The notes beneath the pieces were generated by a model. It saw only the letters and a list, made by a program, of their open reading frames with translations. It did no database searches and was not told the DNA's origin. 56,961 bases of DNA from Chloroflexota bacterium (GTDB lineage: Bacteria; Chloroflexota; Limnocylindria; P2-11E): the NCBI GenBank assembly GCA_005889075.1, contig VBDQ01000032.1, positions 1 to 56,961 on the forward strand, in the 5' to 3' direction. The position numbers and the translations under genes were made by a program. Positions 1 through 10,661 of this stretch are shown here, in pieces; the first letter of the stretch is position 1; every line of letters starts with the position of its first letter.

Positions 1-483
1 GTGACCCTCGACGGTCGGCGCGTACGGGTCGATCTCGCGAGCGACGGCCGTTTCGAAATCGAGGATCGTGTGGTGGCCGCCGACGTACGTGAGATCGTGC
101 GCGCTCGTCAGTGGTCGATCACTGTCGAGAGCGAAAGCCACGAGGTCACGGTGCTTACTCATGAGCCACTTCGTCTCGACGTCGATGGCATCGATGTGCG
201 GGCGTCGGTCGTGGACGAACGCGCGTTACGTGCCGGTAGCGCGACCGGCCGGGCCTCCAGCGGTCGCGCCGAGCTACGAGCGCCGATGCCAGGTCTGTTG
301 AAGGCGCTCCACGTGAAAGAAGGTGATCTCGTGGAGGCCGACACTCCGGTTGCGACGCTCGAAGCGATGAAGATGGAGAACGAGCTTCTCGCGCCAGTTC
401 GCGGGCGCGTCACGAGGCTCGCGCATTCAGCCGGAACGAAGGTAGAGGGCGGAGCGGTCCTCGCGGTCATCGCCGCGGAGTAG
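1..483 (+). CDS. Biotin carboxyl carrier protein (probably 5'-truncated)
   Basis: Biotinyl carrier subunit or domain of an acyl-CoA carboxylase, carrying carboxybiotin between the biotin carboxylase and carboxyltransferase sites. The C-terminal 70 residues form a biotinyl/lipoyl domain, with the motif EAMKMEN placing the biotinylated lysine at about residue 124 and a second conserved half APVRGRV about ten residues later. The open frame begins with GTG at the first base of the window. Family members usually have a few more N-terminal residues before the VTLDGRR-like strand, so the true start probably lies upstream. The methylmalonyl-CoA mutase and epimerase genes 4-6 kb downstream make propionyl-CoA carboxylase a reasonable partner, but acetyl-CoA or another acyl-CoA carboxylase is equally possible from this fragment. 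Confidence 0.85.
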   Translation: MTLDGRRVRVDLASDGRFEIEDRVVAADVREIVRARQWSITVESESHEVTVLTHEPLRLDVDGIDVRASVVDERALRAGSATGRASSGRAELRAPMPGLLKALHVKEGDLVEADTPVATLEAMKMENELLAPVRGRVTRLAHSAGTKVEGGAVLAVIAAE

Positions 484-502
484 CGAGCGTCTTGCACACA
501 AC

Positions 503-524
503 GTGCGCAGCGTTATGTGCGCAC
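503..524. promoter_or_regulatory. Inverted repeat upstream of histidine kinase
   Basis: Perfect 7-bp arms GTGCGCA (503-509) and TGCGCAC (518-524) are separated by 8 nt in the 144-nt gap between the carrier-protein gene and the histidine kinase gene. A TAGAAT hexamer at 564-569 could be a -10 box about 58 nt before the kinase start. The dyad could be an operator or part of the 3' end of the upstream transcript; there is no T-tract to make it a convincing terminator. Confidence 0.3.
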
Positions 525-627
525 TCTGTCGCTTCCATCGACGTTTTTCAAAATAGCCAGCCATAGAATCCACCGCGGGCGCAGCCAGGCATGAAGGCCC
601 GGATCGCGTCGAGGAAGGTGCGCAAGC

Positions 628-2511
628 ATGAAGTCGGCGGCAGCTGCGGAGAGTGTGGTGACATCCGTTACGGCGAACGCGCGACCAGTCAAGCCGGCTT
701 TTCTCGATGGCTTACTGGGCCGCCCGAGTCTGGCCCTCACGAACCCGTTCCTTGTTGCGGCCGTAGTCGCGGTCATCATCGTTCTGCCGATCCTCGCGAT
801 CGGCGAGGCGTCGGACAACGAGGCGCGAGCCCAGGCGCGGTCGCAGATGTTTGCAGGCGGAACGAGCATCGCCGAACAGGCTGCACTCGACATCGAGAAC
901 TACTTCTCCACGATGAGGCGGGACTTGGCTGCGATCGCGGCGGGAGACATACGTGTGTCGATCGCGGCGCGCGATGCTGATGTGCTCGTCGCGGCAGCAG
1001 TGGAGGCCGCGTCATCGGCTGGCGGCACGCGGAGAGCACCGAACGCGACGCGTGTCGCGGTCACGGATGCCGAAGGGCGCCTGCTTCTCGAGCTCGATCC
1101 CGCCGAATGCGCTGTCAAGGTCGCCTGCGTCGACATCGCGCGCGCAAGCGGGCAAACGGACTCCGCCGCCACACAGCTTCTGGCCGGACCCTTTCCCACG
1201 GCTCGCTCCCGCCTGTCCGCTCCGTTTATGACGAACGCAAGGGGTGCGACGCGGGTCGTCGTAGCCGTCGGCGTTCTGATCACGCCGAACGACAGCAGCC
1301 TTAGCCCCTTGGGCATGCTCCTCGTGGAAGTTCCCCTCGATGACGCTGTCTTGCCTCCAATCGCCGTCCTGGCCAAGCGTGTCGAGGATGTTTACGTGAT
1401 CGACGGCGCCGATAGATACCTATTAGGCGGCAGAGACCCGGGCGTCCCGCCCCTGACTGATCTCGGTGGCGCACCGGTGATCGCCAGGGCCCCGGAAATC
1501 ACCAGTGACGGCGCGTTAACCGTGCGCGTAGGGGATGCGGCTGATCCCTTCAGCGGGGCGAGCCGGCCGTTCGTGAGCGCGGTCATGACTCCAATGGAGT
1601 TCACGCCGGGGGCGGGAGGCGGCACGAATCGCGTGGGACCCGGCCTGACCAGAAGCGAGCTCTATGGCTGGCAGGTCCTCGTTGTCCCGAACCAGGCTCC
1701 ATTGCGAGCGTCGCAGGCGACCCTAAGCCAGCTCCGCACGGCTCGGCTCGGACTTGGCGCTGTGCTCATCTTCGCCGCTTTCGGCCTGACCTTCGCGCTC
1801 CGCACTCTTTCGCGGCAGCGATCGGCGCTCACCTCCGCCAACGCGGCTCTCGCTCAGGCGACGCGCGAGGTTGAGAGAGCGAGCCGGAACAAGAGCGAAT
1901 TCCTCGCGCAGATGTCGCACGAGCTCCGCACACCGCTGAACGCGATCATCGGTTTCGCCGACATCCTGCAGCAGGACCTGTCGAAAGTGGAGGCGGGGCG
2001 AATGGAGCTCGAGGTGGCCGAATTCGATCTCGCCGAAGCGGTGCGCGGGGGCCTCGCCTTCGTCCGCGAACGCGCGGCCGCCAACGGCGTCGAGATCGCG
2101 GTCGATCTCCCAGCAGATCTCGGAGCGGTCGTCGCGGACGAGCGGAAGATCCGCCAGGTGCTGCTCAACCTTCTTTCCAATGCGGTGAAGTTCACACCAA
2201 CCGGCGGGAAGGTCGGCGTGATCGCGCGACGCGCCGACGACGAAGTGCGGGTGTGCGTGCGCGACACGGGTATCGGCATCGCCGCGAAGGACCTCGCCAG
2301 GGTCTTCGAGGAGTTCCAACAGGTCGGCGCGCCATCGGCCCGCTCGCGCGAAGGCACCGGCCTTGGTCTCACCCTTGCGAAGCGGTTCGTCGAGCTGCAC
2401 GGCGGCCGCATCTGGGTCGAGAGCGAGATCGGGAGGGGAAGCAGGTTCACGTTCGCGCTGCCCGTTGCGCACGTGGCCAATAGGTCGCCCCAAACTTTGA
2501 TTCCCGCGTGA
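628..2511 (+). CDS. Membrane sensor histidine kinase with shortened dimerization domain
   Basis: Two-component sensor kinase of 627 residues. A first transmembrane segment lies near residues 32-50, then an extracytoplasmic region of about 320 residues, a second membrane segment near 372-392, a short coiled coil, the H-box [15 protein letters not shown] with phospho-accepting His431, and a HATPase domain with N-box NLLSNAVKF (Asn518), G1 DTGIGI and G2 GTGLGL. Odd feature: the HisKA segment passes straight from FADILQQ to [12 protein letters not shown]. In homologous kinases about 35-38 residues, the second helix of the four-helix dimerization bundle, separate these motifs. The gap is in frame. 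No response regulator lies beside the gene. Whether the protein can dimerize and autophosphorylate normally is doubtful unless the gap is an assembly error. Confidence 0.9.
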   Translation: MKSAAAAESVVTSVTANARPVKPAFLDGLLGRPSLALTNPFLVAAVVAVIIVLPILAIGEASDNEARAQARSQMFAGGTSIAEQAALDIENYFSTMRRDLAAIAAGDIRVSIAARDADVLVAAAVEAASSAGGTRRAPNATRVAVTDAEGRLLLELDPAECAVKVACVDIARASGQTDSAATQLLAGPFPTARSRLSAPFMTNARGATRVVVAVGVLITPNDSSLSPLGMLLVEVPLDDAVLPPIAVLAKRVEDVYVIDGADRYLLGGRDPGVPPLTDLGGAPVIARAPEITSDGALTVRVGDAADPFSGASRPFVSAVMTPMEFTPGAGGGTNRVGPGLTRSELYGWQVLVVPNQAPLRASQATLSQLRTARLGLGAVLIFAAFGLTFALRTLSRQRSALTSANAALAQATREVERASRNKSEFLAQMSHELRTPLNAIIGFADILQQDLSKVEAGRMELEVAEFDLAEAVRGGLAFVRERAAANGVEIAVDLPADLGAVVADERKIRQVLLNLLSNAVKFTPTGGKVGVIARRADDEVRVCVRDTGIGIAAKDLARVFEEFQQVGAPSARSREGTGLGLTLAKRFVELHGGRIWVESEIGRGSRFTFALPVAHVANRSPQTLIPA

Positions 2512-2551
2512 CCTAGCATTCCGAGGTATCGCCCGCACGACATCGAGCCGC

Positions 2552-4818
2552 ATGAGCCGGCGCCGCAAGACCGGGCTCGCGTTCGTGCTGCTCCCGGTGC
2601 TGCTCGTCACGAGCCTGATCCTTACCGGACTCATCCTCGTGTACCGGCCGCTCCCGACGATCGACGGCGAGTACCGCCTGCTCGGGATCGACCAACGCGC
2701 CGAAGTCGATCGCGACTCGTACGGAGTACCGCACATCCTCGCCCAGAACGTCCACGACCTTTTCTATCTCCAGGGCTACGTGACCGCGCAGGATCGCCTC
2801 TTTCAGATGGAGCTCTACCGGCGCGCCGGCACCGGTCGGCGGCCGCGCTCCGGGCATATGCCGACGGCGTCAACAAGTTCCTCGAGCAGCACGGGGAGTC
2901 CTTGCCTCTCGAGTTCGTGATCCTCGGCTACCGACCCGAGAAGTGGTCGCCCCTCGACTCGATCGTCGTCGCCAAGCTCCAGGCGTACGACGCGGCAGGG
3001 AACATGAACCAGGAGCTGCTCCGCGCGGACCTCGCGCTGCGGTTCGGGCCGGGCGTGCTCCCGACGCTCATGCCCGATCCGTCGGGCCGTGCGGCGACCC
3101 CGTTCGATCAGAAAGGCTGGGCCCAGGTGGCGCCGATGCTGTCCGAGTCGAGCGCCGCCGCCGGCCTCGAGGCGTTCCTTCCGGGCGCGGGTGAGGCGAC
3201 CGGCTCGAACTGCTGGGCCCTCGCCCCTTCGCGCACCGCGTCGGGGAAGCCGATCCTGGTCGGCGACCCTCACCTCCCGGTCCGCAACCCCTCGATCTGG
3301 TACGAGATCGGGCTCGAAGGCGGTCCGTACAAGCTCGTCGGATTCTCCTTCGCCGGGATCCCGGGGATCGTCATCGGTCACAACGCGAAGATCGCCTGGA
3401 GCTTCACGTACGCGTACACCGACACGCAGGACCTCTTCGTCGAGCGGCAGGATCCGACGGACCCACGTCGGTACGAGTACAAAGGCTCGTTCGAGGCGGC
3501 GACGGTCATCCGCGAGACGATCAAGGTGAAGGGTCGCGCCGACCCCGACATCGTCGATGTGGTGACCACTCGGCATGGCCCGATCGTCACCTCGACGCTC
3601 AAAGGGCAGACCGCAGCGCTCGCGCTCGCATGGACCGCACTGCAGCCAGGACGGGTTCTTGACTTCGTGCTCGAGACCGCGCGCGCCCAGCGCTGGAGTG
3701 ACTTCCACGCAGCGGCTGCCGATTTCGTCGGCGCCACGGTGTCCGCCTGCTATGCGGACGCCGACGGCCACATCGGCTATCAGCTCACCGGACGCCTGCC
3801 GCAGCGCCCCGGCGACGGGACGATGCCGGTACCGGGTTGGACCGGCGAGTACGACTGGACCGGGCTGCTGCCCGCGGATGCAAATCCCTGGGCCGTTGAC
3901 CCGCCGGCTGGGATCATCGAGAACTCGAACGATCGTCCGGTGTCGGACCCCGATGCCGTCGCGTACGTCGGCGAGTGGGATCCGGGATTCCGCGCGGCGC
4001 TGATCGCGCAGCGCCTCGCGGCGACGGCGAAGGCGGACATCGCTTCGACCCGCACGATCCAGACCGATTTCACATCGCTTCCCGTCGAGCGCTTCAAGGG
4101 TGCCATCGCGCAGGCCGTTACGACCGCACCCGCCGCGGTCCGGGCGCAGGACGTCGTCCGCGAGTGGAGCGGCAATCTCGCGGCCGATCTCGCCGCCCCG
4201 GCGATCTACGAGGCCTGGCTCGTGCACATGTGCGAGCGCGTCTTCAAGGACAAGCTCGGAGACCCGCTCTATCGCGAGTACGTGGCATCGGCCAGAGTCA
4301 CATTCGCTCTCTATCAGCTCCTTGCCCGGCCGAACGATCCGTGGTTCGCCGATATCGGCGACGCCGGGACGCACGGCCGCGACGCGATCGCCGGTCGGGC
4401 CCTTGAAGATGCGGTGAAGGATCTCAGTGGGCGCCTGGGCCGCGATCCGACCGCCTGGCGGTGGGGCGACATCCACACGATCACGTTCCCGCATCCACTG
4501 GCCATCGGTCCGCTCGCACTGCTGCTCAACATCGGTCCGTTCAATCGTCCAGGCGATGGCTACTCGGTGAACAACGAGGCCTACGCGTTGATCGATCCCT
4601 TCAAGGTGACCACCCACCCCTCGGAGCGGATGATCGTGGATCTTTCGGATCTCGACGCGTCACTTTCGGTAACGCCCGAGGGCGAATCCGGGCAACCCGG
4701 GTCCAAGTTCTGGGGCGATCAGACGAAGCTCTGGGCCGCCGGCGACTACAAGCCAATGCGGTTCTCGGCCGACCGTCTCGGCCGCCTCGAAGGGACGCTC
4801 GTCTTCCGCCCGCGATAG
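2552..4818 (+). pseudogene. Penicillin acylase family protein, frameshifted with internal gap
   Basis: Ntn-hydrolase of the penicillin/AHL acylase family, normally exported, cut into two chains and hydrolysing an amide bond. Frame 2552-2920 gives an N-terminal membrane anchor or signal (residues 8-30), the motif DSYGVPHILA and AQDRLFQMELYRR. The remainder is in another frame, entering near 2830-2850 as ALRAYADGVNKFLEQHG and running to the stop at 4818. The autoproteolytic site GSNCW is present, with nucleophile Ser codon 3205-3207, as are HNAKIAW and GDGYSVNN. Between RRAGTG and ALRAYADG about 35-40 residues typical of the family are missing as well as the frame being lost, so a plain one-base error does not explain it. 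The substrate cannot be told from sequence. A TAGCAT hexamer at 2514-2519 may be its -10 box. Confidence 0.85.
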
Positions 4819-4821
4819 CCC

Positions 4822-4851
4822 GGGGGTCCGAGGGGGCAGCGCCCCCTCGAC
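4822..4851. repeat. G/C-rich palindromic repeat, copy 1
   Basis: Directly after the acylase stop codon lies GGGGGTCC followed by a hairpin CGAGGGGGC (4829-4837), loop AGC, GCCCCCTCG (4841-4849). There is no T-tract. Read on the opposite strand it has the same order of parts as a palindrome inside tsaD at 12283-12311: GAGGGGG arm, short loop, CCCCCTC arm, one base, GACCCCC. The two look like copies of one dispersed REP-like element in opposite orientation. Confidence 0.6.
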
Positions 4852-4854
4852 GGC

Positions 4855-4860
4855 TACCAT
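4855..4860 (+). promoter_or_regulatory. TANNNT -10 box, leaderless-type
   Basis: TACCAT ends exactly 7 nt before the ATG at 4868 and no Shine-Dalgarno sequence is present. This is the spacing expected if transcription begins at or next to the start codon. No good -35 box is visible. Confidence 0.4.
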
Positions 4861-4867
4861 CGCCGCG

Positions 4868-6498
<1,631 letters not shown>

Positions 6499-6502
<4 letters not shown>

Positions 6503-6829
6503 AGCTCGGACCGCTCCATCACGTCGCGATCGCGGTGCCGAGCGTGTCGCAGAGCGTGCCGTTCTATCGCGATGTGCTCGGTCTGCGCGCGGGCCCGGTG
6601 CGCGACGTCCCTGACCAGCGCGTCCGGGTCGCCTTCCTCGGCGACGATCGGCAGCTGCTCGAGCTCGTGGAGCCGCTCGATCCCGACAGCGGCGTAGGGC
6701 GTTTCGTCAGGGAGCGCGGCCGGCCGACGCTGCATCACGTCTGTTATGTCGTGGACGATCTCGCGGGCGTCAGGCGGCGTCCTCATCGAGCTGATCGACC
6801 GCGCCACGATCCGCGAGTCCGTACCATGA
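6499..6829 (+). pseudogene. Methylmalonyl-CoA epimerase (VOC family), frame broken
   Basis: Would convert (S)- to (R)-methylmalonyl-CoA and so feed the mutase upstream. The GTG start at 6499 overlaps the mutase stop. The first 85-90 residues are a clear VOC half, with LGPLHHVAIAV, SVPFYRDVLGL and HHVCYVVDDLAGV. The usual C-terminal metal-binding end, GVLIELIDRATIRESVP, is found in a different frame, ending with a TGA at 6827-6829 that overlaps the ATG of the next gene. About 35 residues between DDLAGV and GVLIEL are missing and the net change shifts the frame near 6770-6780. In the sequence as given, the epimerase start codon reads in frame through the downstream hydrolase gene, which would give an odd fusion. 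An epimerase elsewhere in the genome cannot be excluded. Confidence 0.85.
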
Positions 6830-7518
6830 AGACAGTGCGTCCGCGCATCGCCCTGACGCTCTCTCGGCCGACTCCGCTCCACCAGGCATCGCATCAGCGC
6901 TACCGCGATGCCCTCGAGCGCGTAGGGGCGGATGTCGTCGCGCTGCATCCCGGTGACGCGATGCCCGAGGACGTCGACGCGCTCTGCTTGTCGGGCGGAG
7001 GCGACATCGAGCCTAGCCGGTACGGTGAGGAAGACATCGCCTGCTCCGACGTGGACACCGATCGCGATTCGCTCGAGCTCACGCTCGCGCGAAACGCGAT
7101 CGACCGTGATCTGCCCGTGCTCGGGATCTGTCGCGGCTTCCAGATCCTGAATGTCGCGTACGGTGGGAGGCTCCTGCAGGATGTCGCCGGCCACAAGCCG
7201 GAGGAGCGCGAGGGTCTCGTCGAGCACCGGGACGTTCGCGTCGCAGCAGGCTCGCGGCTCGCCGCAGCGATCGGATCCAGACCTCTCGTCGTCAACTCAC
7301 GGCATCACCAGGCGGTCACGCGGGAGGGGCTCGGCCACGGCCTCGTGCCGACTGTGGTCGTCGACGATCTCGTGGAGGCGTTCGAGGCTCCGGACAAGCG
7401 GTGGGTGGTGGGCGTCCAGTGGCATCCCGAGCGGACCAGCGAGGTCTCGGCCGAGGCCCGCCGGATCTTCGAGGTCTTCGTTGGGGAGGCCGCCCGCACC
7501 ACGACCTCGGCGCGGTGA
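6826..7518 (+). CDS. C26 peptidase / class I glutamine amidotransferase-like hydrolase
   Basis: Gamma-glutamyl hydrolase-like enzyme of the PuuD group (230 residues), which cleaves gamma-glutamyl amides such as gamma-glutamyl-GABA. Motifs: LSGGGDIEPSRYG near residue 60, nucleophile elbow GICRGFQILNV with Cys102, NSRHHQAV, and the His200/Glu202 pair in GVQWHPERT. The ATG overlaps the TGA of the original epimerase frame (ATGA at 6826-6829), so the two were probably translated in sequence. The substrate is uncertain. No GABA or polyamine genes are nearby, so a general gamma-glutamyl hydrolase role is all that can be said. Confidence 0.88.
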   Translation: MKTVRPRIALTLSRPTPLHQASHQRYRDALERVGADVVALHPGDAMPEDVDALCLSGGGDIEPSRYGEEDIACSDVDTDRDSLELTLARNAIDRDLPVLGICRGFQILNVAYGGRLLQDVAGHKPEEREGLVEHRDVRVAAGSRLAAAIGSRPLVVNSRHHQAVTREGLGHGLVPTVVVDDLVEAFEAPDKRWVVGVQWHPERTSEVSAEARRIFEVFVGEAARTTTSAR

Positions 7519-8798
7519 CGATCTCGGCCGCGCCAGAGGCGCCGGTCGAAGTCCGCCTGGCCTCGGAGAGACCGCTCAAGGTCGCGATCTTCCACGGGCG
7601 TGATCCGCGCAGCCGGGCGAGCGCTGCGCGCGCCGCGCTCGGAGCTGGCGCGGAGATCGTCGAGACCGTCGGCTCCGACGACGCGCGCTCCTTCGCCGAG
7701 CTCGCCCAAGCGCTTCGTGACGCAGGTCCGAATGTCGTGCTCGCTTCCGCCCGGTCGGCAAAAGACGCGGATGGCATCCGGGAATCGCTCGAAGCGCTGC
7801 GTTTCGGATGTGCCACTCGACAACCGCCGCCGCGGGTGATCGCGCTTGCGGAGCCGAAGCTCGCGGAGCGGATACGTACCGCGGTCCGTCCGTTCCCGTT
7901 TGACGCCTTCGTCGACGCCGCCCTCGTGATCGGGTCTCTGCGCTCGCTGCGTCAGCGCGCGGACCCGGAGGCGACCCTCCGCGACCAGCTCCTCGAGGAC
8001 GCCGCGCGCTCGCTCGCGGAGTCGGCCGCATCGGACGCGCTCGTCGTAGATGTCTCCGAAGCCATGACCTCATGCGCCCTCGCGCGCGCCGACGGCACGG
8101 TCGAGGCGGTGCACGCGATGGGCATCGGCCTCGGGGTCGCCGCCGATCGTGTCGTCGCACGCGCGGGCATCGATCGCGTTCGGCGATGGCTTCCGTGGCC
8201 GATGGATACTCCGGCGCTGCTCGAGCGCGTCTTCAATCGCGCGCGCTGGCTCGGCGCGGTGCCGGCGAGCGAGGTCGCGCTCGCGATCGAGATGGCACTC
8301 GCGCGCGAGGCGATCGGACTTGCGCTGCGCGAGGCGAGCGATGCCGGACTCTCGATCGCCGCGATGCGCGCCGCGCCGAACGTCCTCGTGACCGGCCGGG
8401 CCGCGGCATTCCCGCGCGCGGCGCAGACGCTCGTCGTGGCCCTCGACGGGCTGCAGCCCACCGGCATCGTGAATCTCTGGCGGGAGCCGGACGATGGGCG
8501 CGCGGAACGCGTCGCGCTCGTCGCACCAGTTACGACGCGGCGCAGCGCCACGCTTCGCCTCGCACACGCGGCAGGACGCGAGGAACAACGCGTCGCGCGC
8601 GGGACGATCGTCGTCGCTCCGCTCCGTGGCATCGTCGAGATCAGCGGCGCCGTCCGAGGCTTTGGGGACGCCGGCGCACTCGGCATCGTCATCGACGTGC
8701 GGGGCCGCCCCATCGCGCTGCCGCACCGCGACGCCGAGCGCCTTCCGGCTCTCGGGCGATGGAATGCTGCGCTCGGCGTCTTCTCGGGGCCGCGTTAG
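7515..8798 (+). CDS. MutL-like (glutamate mutase L family) protein
   Basis: Member of the family named after MutL of clostridial glutamate mutase, proposed to be ASKHA-fold proteins that assist B12-dependent mutases. Recognisable parts: a degenerate first strand DALVVDVSEAMTS near residues 180-190, where typical members have VDVGGATT; RVRRWLPWPMDTPALLERVFNRARW; a helix ALAREAIGLALREA; and a C-terminal stretch NVLVTGRAAAFPRAA followed by ALDGLQPTGIVNL, close to the GSGGVLA and DALQPTG motifs of the family. The replaced glycines and threonines in the phosphate-binding strand suggest it may not bind nucleotide normally. It is coupled by GTGA to the preceding gene, and the methylmalonyl-CoA mutase lies about 1 kb upstream. 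The function in this organism is inferred from family and context only. Confidence 0.6.
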   Translation: MTISAAPEAPVEVRLASERPLKVAIFHGRDPRSRASAARAALGAGAEIVETVGSDDARSFAELAQALRDAGPNVVLASARSAKDADGIRESLEALRFGCATRQPPPRVIALAEPKLAERIRTAVRPFPFDAFVDAALVIGSLRSLRQRADPEATLRDQLLEDAARSLAESAASDALVVDVSEAMTSCALARADGTVEAVHAMGIGLGVAADRVVARAGIDRVRRWLPWPMDTPALLERVFNRARWLGAVPASEVALAIEMALAREAIGLALREASDAGLSIAAMRAAPNVLVTGRAAAFPRAAQTLVVALDGLQPTGIVNLWREPDDGRAERVALVAPVTTRRSATLRLAHAAGREEQRVARGTIVVAPLRGIVEISGAVRGFGDAGALGIVIDVRGRPIALPHRDAERLPALGRWNAALGVFSGPR

Positions 8799-8800
8799 GC

Positions 8801-9823
8801 GTGGGCTGGCGATACGGGAAGTGGACCGCCGATCACGATCTTCCGGTGGGCGCGAGCGAACGCGTCGCGATCGGCGAGCGCGTGAACGCGGGCGACGTCC
8901 TCGCAGCCGGGTCGGCGCTCGGGACCGCCATCCGTGTCAGAGGCGCGAAGCGTCTGGGTCTCGAGCCCGACGACGTCCTGCGCGTGCTCAGGGTCACGAT
9001 CGGTGCGGAGCTCACCGCCGGCACGGTCGTCGCGCGCACGGGCCGGCGTTTCGCACGTGCGGTGAGCGCGCCGATCGACGGCCGGCTGCTGCACCTCGGC
9101 TCCGACGGCGATCTCTACTTCGCGCCGATCGTCGGGCGCTGGGTGGTCCGCGGCGCTCTCGATGGGATGGTCACGCGGTCGGATGACGCGGCGGTGACCG
9201 TCGAGGGCACCGCGTGGTGCCTCGAAGGCATCGCCGCCTACGGCCCGGACGCGATCGGCGAGCTCAGCCTCGGCGTCGACTCGCCGAAAGAAGATCTCGC
9301 GCCGATGCGACTCGATGTGCGGCTTGGGGGCCGCATCATGCTCGGCGGCGCTCGCGTCTCGGCCGAGGCGATCACGCGCGCGCACGCGTGCGGCATCTCG
9401 GGCCTGATCGCGGGCGCGGCCAATGCGTCTGGGCTGCGCGTCGTCTATGGCGAAGACGTCACCGCCCGCGGCGCGCCGGCGCGCGGGGACCGGCCCACCG
9501 TCCTGTGCGTGTTGGGCTCGGGGACGGCCACGCTGCCGCGCGAGATCTTCGACCCGTTCGGCGTGCTCGCCGGCTCGCGGGCCGCCATACACACCGCGAG
9601 TGCGCGGCTCTTCGTCTTCGCGCCGCCCGACGCGGTCGAGATCCCGCGCGTGGCGGAGACGGTCGCGCTCGCCGCGGACTACGGTTCGGTCCGTGCGTTC
9701 CCCGGTGCGTGTGAGCCCGCGGGCGAGGCGACCTTTGCGAGCGAGGTCCAAGCGGCGGCGGTCCGCTGCGGGGGCGAGCTTTTTCCGCGGACCAACGTCC
9801 GGACCACACCCGCCGAGGCCTAG
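8801..9823 (+). CDS. Uncharacterised protein with barrel-sandwich-like N-terminus, MutL partner
   Basis: Unknown protein of 340 residues starting with GTG two bases after the MutL-like gene. Residues 1-110 show two repeated units of the type IGERVNAGDVLA and IGAELTAGTVVART, then APIDGRLLHLGSDGDLYF, which look like biotinyl/lipoyl-type barrel-sandwich folds without a modifiable lysine motif. The second half, with LGGRIMLGGARVSAEAITRAHACG and a GISGLIAGA turn, is probably a separate alpha/beta domain. No signal peptide or membrane segment is apparent. From memory, similar proteins sit next to MutL-like genes in Chloroflexota genomes, so the two probably act together; this should be treated as an inference. 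Confidence 0.55.
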   Translation: MGWRYGKWTADHDLPVGASERVAIGERVNAGDVLAAGSALGTAIRVRGAKRLGLEPDDVLRVLRVTIGAELTAGTVVARTGRRFARAVSAPIDGRLLHLGSDGDLYFAPIVGRWVVRGALDGMVTRSDDAAVTVEGTAWCLEGIAAYGPDAIGELSLGVDSPKEDLAPMRLDVRLGGRIMLGGARVSAEAITRAHACGISGLIAGAANASGLRVVYGEDVTARGAPARGDRPTVLCVLGSGTATLPREIFDPFGVLAGSRAAIHTASARLFVFAPPDAVEIPRVAETVALAADYGSVRAFPGACEPAGEATFASEVQAAAVRCGGELFPRTNVRTTPAEA

Positions 9824-9826
9824 GCT
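9821..9826 (+). promoter_or_regulatory. TANNNT -10 box, leaderless-type
   Basis: TAGGCT ends 6 nt before the GTG at 9833. Its first three bases are also the stop codon of the preceding gene, so the match could be partly accidental. No Shine-Dalgarno sequence precedes the GTG. Confidence 0.3.
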
Positions 9827-9832
9827 CGCCCG

Positions 9833-10180
9833 GTGGCACGGCGGAAGCGGCGGCGCGACCGACGGGAGAGCACGGCCGACGAGACGGCAAACAAAGCGCC
9901 CAAACGGGTCGCGCGTGCGGAGGAAAAGCGCCGGGCCGACTACGAGGCCCAGCAGCGGACGCTCACCAAACGCCAGCGGTTGGTCGGCGCTCTTGGCTTC
10001 ATACCGCTCATCGGCGCGCTCGGGTGCAACGCGGGCGTCTCGCTCCTCTGCACGGTCCCTCGCGAATGGCTCCTCGCGATCTGGGCGGCGCTTTTCGGAT
10101 CATTCCTCGGCATTACCATCCGGCTCGTCCTTGAGCGCCGCAAATATCAGCGCGGAGCGGCCAGTGGCCGCTCAGCCTGA
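9833..10180 (+). CDS. Small membrane protein with basic cytoplasmic tail
   Basis: Unrecognised 115-residue protein. The first 48 residues are strongly charged (many Arg, Lys and Glu), probably a helical cytoplasmic segment. Two hydrophobic helices follow at about 50-72 and 79-99, ending in a basic tail. A CNAGVSLLC segment gives two cysteines in or near the first loop. The last 17 bases overlap tsaE, so it is likely the first gene of the tsa transcript. No function can be assigned. Confidence 0.65.
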   Translation: MARRKRRRDRRESTADETANKAPKRVARAEEKRRADYEAQQRTLTKRQRLVGALGFIPLIGALGCNAGVSLLCTVPREWLLAIWAALFGSFLGITIRLVLERRKYQRGAASGRSA

Positions 10181-10661
10181 CGTCATCTCACTCGACCTCG
10201 TGAGTCATTCCTCTCTTCATACCGAGCGCCTCGGCGAGCGTCTCGGCCGGTCCGCCCGCCCGAACGATGTCTTCGCGCTCTGGGGAGAGCTCGGCGCGGG
10301 AAAGACCGTGCTTGCGCGAGGGATCGCCGCGGGCCTTGGCATCGACCCCACCGAGATCTCGAGCCCGACGTTCATCATCCAGCGCGAGCATCGCGGTGGG
10401 CGCATGTCGATGTTCCACATCGATCTCTATCGGCTCGAGGGCGCCGACCTCACGAGCACCGGCTGGGAGGAATCGCTCGAGGCGGGCGGGGTCACCGTCA
10501 TCGAGTGGCCCGACCGCGCGGGCGAAGCCCTGCCGGACGATCGGGTCGACGTGCGGCTCGAGCAGATCGCGGACACCAAGCGGCGCGTGGTCGTCGCTGC
10601 CACCGGCCGACGGTCGGCGCCGATCGTCGAGGAGCTGAGAAACAGTGTTGCTGGCGCTTGA
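10164..10661 (+). CDS. tsaE: tRNA t6A modification ATPase TsaE
   Basis: P-loop ATPase needed with TsaB and TsaD for bacterial N6-threonylcarbamoyl-adenosine synthesis at position 37 of ANN-decoding tRNAs. It is 165 residues long, the usual size. Walker A GELGAGKT is at 41-48, followed by SSPTFIIQ, HIDLYRLEG and the conserved VIEWPDR. The GTG start at 10164 overlaps the preceding membrane-protein gene. The last 17 bases overlap tsaB, so the two are translationally linked. Confidence 0.95.
   Translation: MAAQPDVISLDLVSHSSLHTERLGERLGRSARPNDVFALWGELGAGKTVLARGIAAGLGIDPTEISSPTFIIQREHRGGRMSMFHIDLYRLEGADLTSTGWEESLEAGGVTVIEWPDRAGEALPDDRVDVRLEQIADTKRRVVVAATGRRSAPIVEELRNSVAGA

Noticed and set aside
2815..4617. 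600-codon open frame on the minus strand
   Set aside because: It lies opposite the acylase gene, has Arg/Glu-rich sequence with no family motif, and mirrors the GC-rich codon pattern of the real gene.
4829..4849. Palindrome after the acylase gene as a Rho-independent terminator
   Set aside because: No T-tract follows on either strand, and a similar palindrome lies inside tsaD, so a repeat element explains it better.
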